Source: Bdellovibrio reynosensis
Lineage (GTDB): Bacteria > Bdellovibrionota > Bdellovibrionia > Bdellovibrionales > Bdellovibrionaceae
NCBI RefSeq assembly: GCF_022814725.1
Contig: NZ_CP093442.1
Coordinates: forward strand, 744,001-808,000
Length of the DNA stretch: 64,000 nucleotides
Direction of reading: 5' to 3'
Part shown: piece by piece, positions 17,701 to 24,767 of the stretch
How the letters are laid out: the number at the start of each line of letters is the position of its first letter
Numbering within the stretch: position 1 is the stretch's first letter
The notes under the pieces: generated by a model
The model's input: only the letters and a program-made list of their open reading frames with translations
Told to the model about the DNA's origin: nothing
Database searches by the model: none
Position numbers and translations under genes: made by a program

Positions 17701-17784
17701 ACTGAAATTTTAATTTCCCAAGTGAAATTAGATCAAGGCTTAAAACCCACGCGTTTCACACCAAAAGCTTTAGCCGAAGACTAA
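14725..17784 (+). CDS. RND/MMPL permease fused to LolA-like domain
   Basis: 1019 residues. Residues about 15-755 form an RND-type permease: one N-terminal membrane helix, a periplasmic loop, five or six helices (about 220-385), a helix near 395, a second loop and a last helix cluster (about 620-755). Residues 787-1019 match the LolA-like 'outer membrane lipoprotein-sorting protein' domain, with KGTALLATL, KWIYLPSTKQTRRL and a final beta region. In most genomes these are separate adjacent genes. The join contains a signal-peptide-like stretch (residues 758-786, ending TYAQE) and an in-frame ATG with its own AAGGAG. The function is probably energised extraction of a lipid or lipoprotein from the inner membrane; the substrate is unknown. 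Confidence 0.88.
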   Translation: MMKKSKSPGMNFPKSVKRLSISTLLFVFAMTVLSLFALPKLQTQYSLKQFLPADNPLLKKDENVRQLFQLSEAQPFIITAKVSDDQKTWFEKDKIQSLERLTDLLAHFPGVKNTLSLATVQGAINNEDGLSVGPLLKTLPQEKWQAETVSNPLISPTLISKDGKTASVIVNIKSLNTQDLLKLRQNLQVTAMASVPFAQVEIGGTPAVQTDVGVLLQTEIRNFVVLGFFACFIVLGLVFANWSPLIAAFIVIICANIIVLAVMALAGYPFSVLSSTIPILTTVDVVSLIIHSLLRYTEERKNQPHLSHHQLVNYTFKVLLGPNLIASTTTMIGFLALLTVKVPLIKDYGLTASIAIMLGWLVTTVTLFPLLHFLNPPKARQWAWSKARWGLYLFRRSGVWAFLIVLVCTALAFKGQTLSWSARLFDDLPMNHQVRLSTETIDKELGGMIPVDISIKGQPDSWNDPALLGKLDQLLTDLRKIEGVGSVVGLPDLVAAANIHHNRLPASRSSTAEVFFLYSLSSNSPLKNFLNTDSSNTRVSVRTQDLPGNKLQEVVSKIEATTLSSFPEMKVELTGMGRTIHHLNNELSHELIFGFWQSMAAICLVLVFVFRSLRWALVACIPNLVPPAALLGFLALSETPIKPSVAIIFSIALGLAFNNTVYLLERLKLIQKTSKSKTLDIEKALWREGNPCLIASLTLLAGFSVFMASYFAMNRIFGFYMLLSMAAGLVGDLILLPTMLKSCPWLLTSVPWKKERVMATAASLLIAFFISFAPMKTYAQEPAAGAVTVEQIGERMSANLKTKDEEFNTKMKIIEADGSSKDREMKIWRLSLGKKEHYLLVRMQKPQDLKGTALLATLKGEQEEKWIYLPSTKQTRRLTGESGQGGILGSELAVEDFDFNREQGAKNELKKQIEVKGKKYFVVESDVNATSANYSKVVSYISADDYLPVKAECYDKQGKQMKVLDITGYKKVGGNKFRAGKIKIRNLQNKRGTEILISQVKLDQGLKPTRFTPKALAED
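16984..16998 (+). promoter_or_regulatory. Internal ribosome binding site and in-frame ATG
   Basis: AAGGAG (16984..16989) lies 6 nt before an ATG (16996) that is in frame with the RND-LolA ORF (codon 758). The protein starting there would have a perfect signal peptide followed by the LolA-like domain. This suggests that the LolA-like part may also be made separately. Confidence 0.5.
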
Positions 17785-18266
17785 AATACGTCTTTAATTT
17801 TTTCTGTTGGGAGCTGATAAGCAATCGCTCCCAATTCTTTTAGATAAATCGCTAAAATTTGATCGTCCGATAAATCCGGGAATTCTTGCTTCATCGTTAG
17901 CAGCATCATTTTTTCTGCTTGCTGCAAAAGTTTACCGACCTCTCCCCCACCGTTTTTTTCTAAAAAGAATAAAACGAAAAGAAATGGCATTTTACGGATA
18001 TCCATTAAAATAATCTTAAGTCGTTCTTGCAGGCTGGTGGTCTTGACTCTTTCCACATTAAAGAAGTGGGCGATCACGAACTTGTAGGCTTCCTGCAGAG
18101 CTGATTCTTTTTCTTTACCGAAGTAATAATAGATCAAGGACCTAGTCACCCCTGATTCCCGGGAAATTTCAGAAAGGGTCCACTGAAGATGACCTTGGGC
18201 CACTTCCATTTTTAGAATGGCGTTACATACCGCAAAATAGATATCTTCTTTGGATTGAGTCGACAT
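17781..18266 (-). CDS. TetR family transcriptional regulator
   Basis: 161 residues. The N-terminal helix-turn-helix is TLSEISRESGVTRSLIYYYFGK (about residues 30-51), with the TetR-typical aromatic end of the recognition helix. The C-terminal half is a short helical ligand domain, near the short end for the family. Its stop overlaps the stop of the RND-LolA gene by 4 bases (tail to tail), and it is divergent from the GH3 operon with 143 bases between, so it probably controls that operon and perhaps itself. Ligand unknown; a lipid or acyl compound would suit the neighbours. Confidence 0.9.
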   Translation of the reverse strand: MSTQSKEDIYFAVCNAILKMEVAQGHLQWTLSEISRESGVTRSLIYYYFGKEKESALQEAYKFVIAHFFNVERVKTTSLQERLKIILMDIRKMPFLFVLFFLEKNGGGEVGKLLQQAEKMMLLTMKQEFPDLSDDQILAIYLKELGAIAYQLPTEKIKDVF

Positions 18267-18409
18267 TTGGCAATTTTGACAAATACTTCCGTTTTATGTC
18301 AATGGAAGAGGTCGTTTTCGACAGATTTGGGCTTTTTCTGTCAATGGGTTCTCGGGACACCTGGAATTACTTGCAATAGATTCTTCTTCACACAGAAGGA
18401 GACCTATTT
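18267..18409. promoter_or_regulatory. Divergent control region, candidate TetR operators
   Basis: Between the TetR gene and the GH3 operon there is an inverted pair TTGACA...TGTCAA (15-base spacer, ending at 18302), a direct repeat TGTCAATGG at 18297..18305 and 18339..18347, and TCGACA motifs near 18260 and 18318. The recurring TGTCRA/TYGACA core is a reasonable operator candidate. AGAAGGAGACC precedes the GH3 start. Confidence 0.4.
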
Positions 18410-19933
18410 ATGTTTGCAGATTCCATGATTCACAGCTTAGGGCAAAGATATTTAAAGACCTACTCCCAATACATGAGCACCGGCCACCAGGATCTTTTAG
18501 CGAAACAGGAAAGCAATTTCCATAGCTTAAAAAGATCACTGACCGGGACGCGCCTTTATAAGGACCTGCGCCTTTCCCACATTCATAACTACGAAGAGTA
18601 CATTCAACATGTCCCAGTATGGAATTACGATGATTACGCTCCGTATGTAGATATGATCGCAGCAGGTCACGACGACATTCTATTTAAAGATGAAGTTGCG
18701 CACTTCGGTCTTTCTTCTGGGACTTCAGGTAAAGACAGCAAAAGAGTTCCATATAACGAAAAAATGATTCGTATGTTTTTAAAATCTCAAAAGCGCATCG
18801 CTTCTCGGTTAAGCGAATTAGAACCAGCCATCAACTTTCTTAAAGTAGCCAGACTTACTTTTGGTTCTGATCCCTACGTCTATAGCCATAATGGTTTTAA
18901 ATTTGGATATATTTCCGGGATTCTTTCGACTCGCATTCCAAAAGCGTTAAAGAAAAATACTTATCCTTCCCAGGAAGTTTTAACGATTTCTAACTGGGAT
19001 AAAAAAATAGACATGCTTATTGAGGAGTCTTTAAAGCAAGACATCCATGTTGTTAGTGGTATTCCCACTTACATCATCAGTATTTTTGAAGCGATCTTAG
19101 AAAAAACGGGTGAAGAAAATATCGCAGCTATTTGGCCGAATCTAAAAGTTTTCGTTTACGCGGCTACACCAATTAAACAATACCAAGAACGCATCGACCG
19201 TTTGGTTGGTCATGAGCTTAATTATTACGGAGTTTACGCAGCGACTGAAGCGGCCGTAGGTCTTCCTTACGAAAAATATCAAAATGGCAGACAACGCTAT
19301 TTTTTAAATCCTGATCTGATTTATTCTTTTACCCCTGTTGAAGGCGAAAAAGTACAGGTGGGCCTTAAAGATATTAAAATGGGTGTAAGTTACTATATCA
19401 ACATCGGTACACCTAACGGCTTTGTTCATTATGCGATGAAGGATGTTATTAGCTTTGAAGAATACAATGGCGACCTTGTCTTTGAATTTGTGGGCAGAAA
19501 AAGCACCGGCATGAACTTAGCTGCTGAAAAGGTCAGTGATGATGAAATCTTAGACTGCTATATAAATGCTAAAACTATTAATAACGTGGATTTGCGTCAT
19601 TTCTTCTTATCGCCGACTTTAGGCAATGATGGTAAAGCGTCTTACCTTTGGACATTGTTTGTTCCATCGAACACTACAGTAAATGAAGAAGCCCTGGCGC
19701 AGTCGTTAGATAAAAAAATGATGGAACTGAATGGTGACTATTCGGACTGCCGTGAAGTGGGCGTTTTAGGTCCAGCGAAGGTCACAGTTATTAATGCGGA
19801 TCGCTTGCAAGCTTACTTTGAACAAAACCGCAGTCGCGGTCAGTTTAAATTAAAAACCACTTTTGAAACGGCAGAAGAATATCTGCGCTTCTTAAGCCAA
19901 AACATCGATAATACCCAAGGAGCCCTGCAATGA
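18410..19933 (+). CDS. GH3 family acyl-acid amido synthetase
   Basis: 507 residues of the GH3 branch of adenylate-forming enzymes, which activate a carboxylic acid with ATP and join it to an amino acid. Visible motifs: the phosphate-binding loop SSGTSGKDSKRVP (residues 103-115), YYGVYAATEAAVG near residue 272, and FEFVGRKSTGMNLAAEKVSD near residues 358-378. Length agrees with bacterial members. It has no signal peptide. The stop overlaps the LysE gene (ATGA), so the two are translationally coupled. In plants GH3 makes jasmonoyl- and auxin-amino acids; the bacterial substrates are mostly unknown. Together with the exporter and Ntn-hydrolase downstream, I infer production of an N-acyl amino acid. 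Confidence 0.9.
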   Translation: MFADSMIHSLGQRYLKTYSQYMSTGHQDLLAKQESNFHSLKRSLTGTRLYKDLRLSHIHNYEEYIQHVPVWNYDDYAPYVDMIAAGHDDILFKDEVAHFGLSSGTSGKDSKRVPYNEKMIRMFLKSQKRIASRLSELEPAINFLKVARLTFGSDPYVYSHNGFKFGYISGILSTRIPKALKKNTYPSQEVLTISNWDKKIDMLIEESLKQDIHVVSGIPTYIISIFEAILEKTGEENIAAIWPNLKVFVYAATPIKQYQERIDRLVGHELNYYGVYAATEAAVGLPYEKYQNGRQRYFLNPDLIYSFTPVEGEKVQVGLKDIKMGVSYYINIGTPNGFVHYAMKDVISFEEYNGDLVFEFVGRKSTGMNLAAEKVSDDEILDCYINAKTINNVDLRHFFLSPTLGNDGKASYLWTLFVPSNTTVNEEALAQSLDKKMMELNGDYSDCREVGVLGPAKVTVINADRLQAYFEQNRSRGQFKLKTTFETAEEYLRFLSQNIDNTQGALQ

Positions 19934-20505
19934 TTTTGTGGATTGCTTTTTTGGGATTCATATCAGCGTTTGCCCTGGGTCCTGCGACATTTAATATTAT
20001 TCAAAATCTCATTCAGAAAAAGACGTGGCCATGGAAGGAAATCTTCGGCTTTATGGTGGGGGATATTATTTATCTAGCTCTAGCGTTAAGCCTGATAAAT
20101 ACTCCGCTACTACTGGGGTCCAAGATCAAGTCAGTCTTGACCTTACTGACAGTCGCATTTCTAGTTTTCTATTCACTGAAAATTCTTTTAAAGAAAAAAG
20201 CGAAAGTGGAAACAGCTTTGGCAGAAAGTCACGGCTTTTGGCGCAGTCTTTTTATCACCTTGTGCAACTTTCACTTGGTGTTTATTTATGCCGGACTTTT
20301 TGCTCCGTTTGCTTCTACTTCAGGAAGTGAACTTTTATTGGGCGCAGGCTCTTACCTTGCTGCGTTTTTTGTTAGCTTTATTAGCTTGCTGTGGGTTTTG
20401 CAAATTGCGCAGAAGCACCTAGAGCGTTTTTTACGAAAAATCGAAATCATCGCTGCTTATGGCTTTTTAACCTTTTCATTCATTCTTTCTTTGGAACTAT
20501 TATGA
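19930..20505 (+). CDS. LysE/RhtB-type exporter
   Basis: 191 residues, six hydrophobic segments. The N-terminal GFISAFALGPATFNIIQN resembles the LysE/RhtB signature, in which GPxxxxI follows the first helix, and the first loop holds basic residues (QKKTWPWKE). The family exports amino acids or small derivatives by proton antiport across the inner membrane. It overlaps both neighbours by 4 bases (ATGA at each end), placing it in the middle of a tightly coupled operon with the GH3 ligase and the Ntn-hydrolase. Export of the GH3 product is the natural inference. Confidence 0.82.
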   Translation: MILWIAFLGFISAFALGPATFNIIQNLIQKKTWPWKEIFGFMVGDIIYLALALSLINTPLLLGSKIKSVLTLLTVAFLVFYSLKILLKKKAKVETALAESHGFWRSLFITLCNFHLVFIYAGLFAPFASTSGSELLLGAGSYLAAFFVSFISLLWVLQIAQKHLERFLRKIEIIAAYGFLTFSFILSLELL

Positions 20506-22478
20506 AACATTTATTATTCATCTTTGTATTTCTAATTCCATTTTATGCTAGTGCTGAATGTTTATTAAAAAATGAACTGAACGGCCAAAAACATTTTTCC
20601 TGCAAAGCTCCGGGCACCAATAAGTCTTTTCACGTATTAGATCTTAAGGGCGGCTATGCTGAGACCGCTTATTATCATGGTTACTTTCTGAAAAATGAAA
20701 TCGACACAGGAGTTCTAAAAGGAATTATCGTGCGCACTGAAAGAGCCTTTGCGGAATTAAGCGCTAAAGAGCTGGAACAAATCCAACTTATTCGCAAATG
20801 CGTAATTAATAATTATCGCGCCAGCGTGTCTGAAGAATTCAAGAACGGCCTAGTAAACTTGTATGCAGGATACAAAGCTGGCGGCGGCACGACACCATGG
20901 AAAACTTTTGAAGAAGCCAATTACATGGTGGAGTTTTCGATCTTTGCTGATTCCATGCAAAGACAGCTTGCGGAAAACCCCACAAAGGGAAAACTTAAAG
21001 TCTTTGGTTCTTGCGCGCCATACATTATTGGCAAAGCCTTATTATCACCGTTTAAAAAGCTGGCCGAAGGATTGCGCTCATTAAAAATGGGTTGCACAGG
21101 GATCAGTGCTGCAGCTTCCTTTACAGGCTCGGACTTAGTTCACGGCAGAAACTTTGATACAGGGCTTTTAAGTTTTTATGAACCTGAACAAGTTGTTATT
21201 ATCAATCGCCAGCGCAGTGGCTTAAATGCTGTGGGCCTGGCTTCACCAGGTCTTCATTATGCGGGTGGAATTAGTGGTTTTAATAACTATGGGATTTCAG
21301 TAAGCCTGCATGAGTTGCAAACTGAAGGCACAAAAATTCGCTATGCAGATGGAACGTCTGATGTTGCACCGTATCTGTTACATAAAGTTCTATTAACAGC
21401 GCGTACTTTGGATGATGCCATCCATATTATCAAAACCAGAAAAGGCTTCGGCGCTTGGACTTTCTTTGTTTCTGATTCTAAATCTGATGAACAGGCTTCG
21501 ATTGAACTTAGTGGTGACACGGTCGTGGTTGCTAGACGTGCGAAGAATAAATACTTAGCACAAAGCAATCACTTCGTTGCTGCAGAAACTTCCGCTGAAG
21601 GTTATGAATACAGTCTTAATAAAACTTTAGAAACTCGCGCACGTTTTAAACACGTGTCTCGCACGCTGGAAGAAAACCAAGGCCGTATTGATGCACAATG
21701 GGTTATTGATCGTTTAACCGGTCACTATGATGAGCTTGTGGGACCTAGAGCTTTTGGTCGCACCACAACCAAACTTTATACGGCTGCGACCCATGTCATC
21801 GTTCCAGGCCGTCAAGAATGGTGGATGAGTGTCGCTGAAACTTATCCAACCAATCGTTCACACTTTGTGGGTTTACGACTGGGTGCTGGTGGTTCGACAC
21901 CTGTTGAATTTATCGGTGTGACGAAAGCTTACGAAGAACCAGGTAAAGAACTTTGGTATGACTCCATGAAATATTATGTTCAGAGTTATTTAAGTAATGA
22001 ACATGATCATAAAACGATTGCAGGACTAGATCGCACACTAGGTCTTTTAGAACAAGCCCGTGCTAAATCATTAGAAAATGATATCTATGAATACACCTAT
22101 GAATTCATGTGGGCTCGTATCAAAGTTTTGCGTGCAGCAAAAAATATCATGAACAAAAATAGAACTGCGGCGTTGCAAGATTTGACGCAAGCTCAAGATA
22201 ATTTCAAAAAGATTTTTGAGAATGTCCCAAGTCTTCATGCTTACGAAAAGTTTCAAGTCCACATGTGGATTTTTAGAGCAGAAAGTTTGAAATCCCAAAA
22301 GCTTCAAAACGCCACGACTTTAAATTTCCATCGCACACAAGCATTAGGAATTTTAAAGACATTGATTCAACAATACCCACGACAAAGCGAACTTTATGAT
22401 CTTGAGTGGAGCTTAAATCAGTCAGAACAACTTTATACAGTTTTAGGCGCAGGTATTCGCTTAGGAACTGTGGAATAA
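20502..22478 (+). CDS. Exported C45-type Ntn-hydrolase
   Basis: 658 residues from ATG 20502, which overlaps the exporter stop. The signal peptide is MKHLLFIFVFLIPFYASAE; the frame upstream of it is a shadow. The central domain looks like the C45/acyl-CoA:isopenicillin acyltransferase group of Ntn-hydrolases: MGCTGISA with the putative nucleophile Cys198 behind Gly197, followed by HGRNFD and an alternating beta region ending near residue 480. Such enzymes self-cleave before Cys and hydrolyse or transfer acyl amides. A helical C-terminal domain of about 150 residues has a TPR-like feel. It should act in the periplasm or outside. Its stop directly abuts the mnmD-like stop. Confidence 0.8.
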   Translation: MKHLLFIFVFLIPFYASAECLLKNELNGQKHFSCKAPGTNKSFHVLDLKGGYAETAYYHGYFLKNEIDTGVLKGIIVRTERAFAELSAKELEQIQLIRKCVINNYRASVSEEFKNGLVNLYAGYKAGGGTTPWKTFEEANYMVEFSIFADSMQRQLAENPTKGKLKVFGSCAPYIIGKALLSPFKKLAEGLRSLKMGCTGISAAASFTGSDLVHGRNFDTGLLSFYEPEQVVIINRQRSGLNAVGLASPGLHYAGGISGFNNYGISVSLHELQTEGTKIRYADGTSDVAPYLLHKVLLTARTLDDAIHIIKTRKGFGAWTFFVSDSKSDEQASIELSGDTVVVARRAKNKYLAQSNHFVAAETSAEGYEYSLNKTLETRARFKHVSRTLEENQGRIDAQWVIDRLTGHYDELVGPRAFGRTTTKLYTAATHVIVPGRQEWWMSVAETYPTNRSHFVGLRLGAGGSTPVEFIGVTKAYEEPGKELWYDSMKYYVQSYLSNEHDHKTIAGLDRTLGLLEQARAKSLENDIYEYTYEFMWARIKVLRAAKNIMNKNRTAALQDLTQAQDNFKKIFENVPSLHAYEKFQVHMWIFRAESLKSQKLQNATTLNFHRTQALGILKTLIQQYPRQSELYDLEWSLNQSEQLYTVLGAGIRLGTVE

Positions 22479-23234
22479 TTAGAAGTTCTTTGTACCTAAC
22501 GTAGAATTCCGTTTTGACATAAAACCAGGACGGATAACAAGGTTAAAGCCTGCACGGGTAAGAGCATTTTTAAAACTCACCCTGCAGGCATAACTTGATA
22601 CTAAAGCATTCTCAGCAGTGCCTTCTTTAAAAAACTCCGTTAGAAATTCTTCTTCCCACAGGTGCGGCGTCGTCTTAGAGCTAAAAGCGTCGTATAAAAT
22701 GCAGTGATATTTTGATAACGGTTTTGAGTCCGGCAACAGTGCGGTTTGGATATCATCAACAGACTTAAAATGATTTAAGACAAAATTCTTTAAATCTTGC
22801 GCTTTAAGGTTTGAATCAGCTAACACTGCGGCTACGACAGCCTCATAGGTTTTTACGACCTCAGGATGTAACTCTGTCGTACGACCCTGAAGCCACTTAT
22901 GAAAATACTCACGCAATTCAGGAAGGCTTTCATAACTTGTGATCAATCCCACATCTTGCGAAGATCTTCCCAGCAGCAAAGCTTCTTTAGCGATAACCAG
23001 CTCAATATACCCGATCCCTAATCCAACGACTAAAAAGTGAGGATTCTGGATCTTTTCAAGAGTCTCCTTGATCGGGGCTCCATAGATTAGAAAGGTTTCA
23101 GTGGCGGCGCCCCCTGAATGGTGCATGGATTCCCCATAAGGCTTATTAGGATCGATAGAATGAAGTAAGCGCAACGAAGGGCTTTCATCCCTCGTGATTT
23201 CGATCTCAAACCCGATATCCGCCCATGACTTCAT
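22479..23234 (-). CDS. mnmD: MnmD-like tRNA methyltransferase
   Basis: 251 residues of the methyltransferase half of MnmC (Methyltransf_30). A glycine-rich SAM site VVGLGIGYIEL lies near residue 69. The conserved segments ILYDAFSSKTTPHLWEEEFL and SYACRVSFKNALTRAGFNLV, and the closing SKRNSTLG, are characteristic. It would methylate the aminomethyl group at U34 of some tRNAs in the cytoplasm. The FAD oxidase half of bifunctional MnmC is absent, as in stand-alone MnmD. It is convergent with the Ntn-hydrolase gene with no gap and divergent from the radical-SAM gene. Confidence 0.82.
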   Translation of the reverse strand: MKSWADIGFEIEITRDESPSLRLLHSIDPNKPYGESMHHSGGAATETFLIYGAPIKETLEKIQNPHFLVVGLGIGYIELVIAKEALLLGRSSQDVGLITSYESLPELREYFHKWLQGRTTELHPEVVKTYEAVVAAVLADSNLKAQDLKNFVLNHFKSVDDIQTALLPDSKPLSKYHCILYDAFSSKTTPHLWEEEFLTEFFKEGTAENALVSSYACRVSFKNALTRAGFNLVIRPGFMSKRNSTLGTKNF

Positions 23235-23267
23235 TGACTTCCCGCAAAATAAAACTATAAGTGTTCT

Positions 23268-24275
23268 ATGGAAAAAGGCTGGTTAGGACTTCCCTATCAT
23301 ACAATCAGTGAGCACTACAATAAGCTCTTTGGCGAAAAGGTTTATAAGGTGCCTGTATCTGTCGTGGATGATTGTCCCAACCGCCGTGGCCTTAAGGGCA
23401 TGCAAACTTGCGTGTTTTGCGATGTCTGGGGATCAGCGGCCAATGCGGAAAGCCTTTCCATGGAATTACGCACGCAAATTGAAAAGTATCAGACTCAGAT
23501 TGGTGATCGTTACAAAGCGAAAGCTTTTTTGATCTACTTCCAAGCTTACACAAATACATTCACTAAAGTTTCAGCTCTTCGTCACAACTTTGATGTGGCC
23601 CTTTCTTATCCGTGGGTAAAGGGTTTTACCCTAGGAACTCGTCCCGATTGTCTTTCGAAAGCGGTTTTAGATTTATGGCAGGAATATCACGAAAGATCCT
23701 TTGTCGCTGTTGAACTAGGTGTACAGAGTTTCTTTAATGACCAACTAGAATTCATGCGTCGCGGGCACACTGCGGAAGCTTCGATTGAAGCCGTTCACAA
23801 GATTGCGAACTCTACGAAAGTGGATTTAGGGATTCATTTGATTTTCGGAAATCCTGGCGAAACGGATGAGCATATCATCAAGACTGCTGAGATCGTAAAT
23901 ACCCTGCCAATCACAAATGTAAAGCTTCATAACCTACACGTCCTAAAACAAACCCCACTTGAAGAGATGTATGCGAAGGGTGAATTCACTCCGATTGATC
24001 GCGAAACTTACGCTCATCGTGTAGAGGTGTTTTTAAAACATTTATCTCCGAAATTTGCGATGCATAGACTTGCTGCTTATTCGTCTCGCTGGGATGAATT
24101 GATCGCTCCAGAGTGGACGAAAGATAAAATGGGCACTCACCAGTATATTATAGATCATTTGCGCGCTCAGAAGGCCTATCAGTCGCAGAATTTCGTGGCG
24201 ACGACGGCGGAAGACATTGCGGCCCAAAGTTACTTACAAAAAAAATCGGTGCCTTTGTCCCCAAACCTTGTTTAG
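23268..24275 (+). CDS. Radical SAM protein, YhcC family
   Basis: 335 residues matching the YhcC family (TIGR01212). The [4Fe-4S] site is C-x12-C-x2-C in DCPNRRGLKGMQTCVFCD near residues 35-52, an arrangement typical of this family and not the common CxxxCxxC. Further segments LGTRPDC, VELGVQS, GIHLIFGNPGE and KLHNLHV also fit. The reaction is unknown for the family. It begins 33 bases from the divergent mnmD-like gene. It is probably monocistronic, as a 490-base leader region follows. Confidence 0.9.
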   Translation: MEKGWLGLPYHTISEHYNKLFGEKVYKVPVSVVDDCPNRRGLKGMQTCVFCDVWGSAANAESLSMELRTQIEKYQTQIGDRYKAKAFLIYFQAYTNTFTKVSALRHNFDVALSYPWVKGFTLGTRPDCLSKAVLDLWQEYHERSFVAVELGVQSFFNDQLEFMRRGHTAEASIEAVHKIANSTKVDLGIHLIFGNPGETDEHIIKTAEIVNTLPITNVKLHNLHVLKQTPLEEMYAKGEFTPIDRETYAHRVEVFLKHLSPKFAMHRLAAYSSRWDELIAPEWTKDKMGTHQYIIDHLRAQKAYQSQNFVATTAEDIAAQSYLQKKSVPLSPNLV

Positions 24276-24767
24276 GTTTTCAGCAATTTAAGATCTTGTA
24301 AGATCAGTACAGAGAAAATACCGTTTAAAACAGCTAAAAACAGACTTTTCTACCTAGACTTAGGTTTTAAGAGGTAAAATGGCAAACCTTTGCCGCATTT
24401 CTTTGCAGGAAATTTAAGTCAACAAGGGTTCCAAGATTGCTTAATTGATGAGCAACGTCACAAAAAAGTTAGCGTTATCTGCAAAAATATACTTGCCAGC
24501 GCCCGGAAAGAATTACAAAGTTTGAATTGAGACCGATACCCGCCTTATGGACAAGGCGCCTGTAACTCACCCCTAGATATAGGGGGTAAGAGAGGGAGGT
24601 TCGAAGAGATCAGACAAAGATACTCTAGAAACCAAATCGCTAAGGAATAGCAACTCAGTCTCATCAATTAGACATTTTTATTTAACCACGACCTGACTTT
24701 TTACGAGGGGTAAAAGGACGGGCGGGGATTTTTTTGCCCAGAGGGAACGGGGCAGAGGGGATTCAAC
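24276..24767 (+). other. Long structured leader region of nrdA
   Basis: This 492-base stretch before nrdA has no long gene. It contains the inverted repeat GATCTTGTAAGATC near 24292, a 12-codon frame (24379..24417, MANLCRISLQEI) preceded by AAGAGGT, two perfect hairpins (24541..24585) and a G-rich end (24705..24764) with several runs of three or four G immediately before the start, the last being the ribosome binding site GAGGGG. I could not recognise an NrdR box or a B12 box. Regulation of ribonucleotide reductase by leader RNA is plausible but not shown. Confidence 0.5.
24541..24585 (+). promoter_or_regulatory. Twin hairpins in the nrdA leader
   Basis: CGCCTT-ATGGAC-AAGGCG (24541..24558) and CCCCTA-GATA-TAGGGG (24570..24585) are two perfect stems separated by 11 bases. 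Neither has a T run, so they look like leader-RNA structure, not a terminator. Confidence 0.5.

Noticed and set aside
24276-24767. Cobalamin riboswitch or NrdR boxes before nrdA
   Set aside because: I searched by eye for a B12 box and for the paired NrdR boxes and found neither convincingly; the enzyme is class Ia, which does not need B12.
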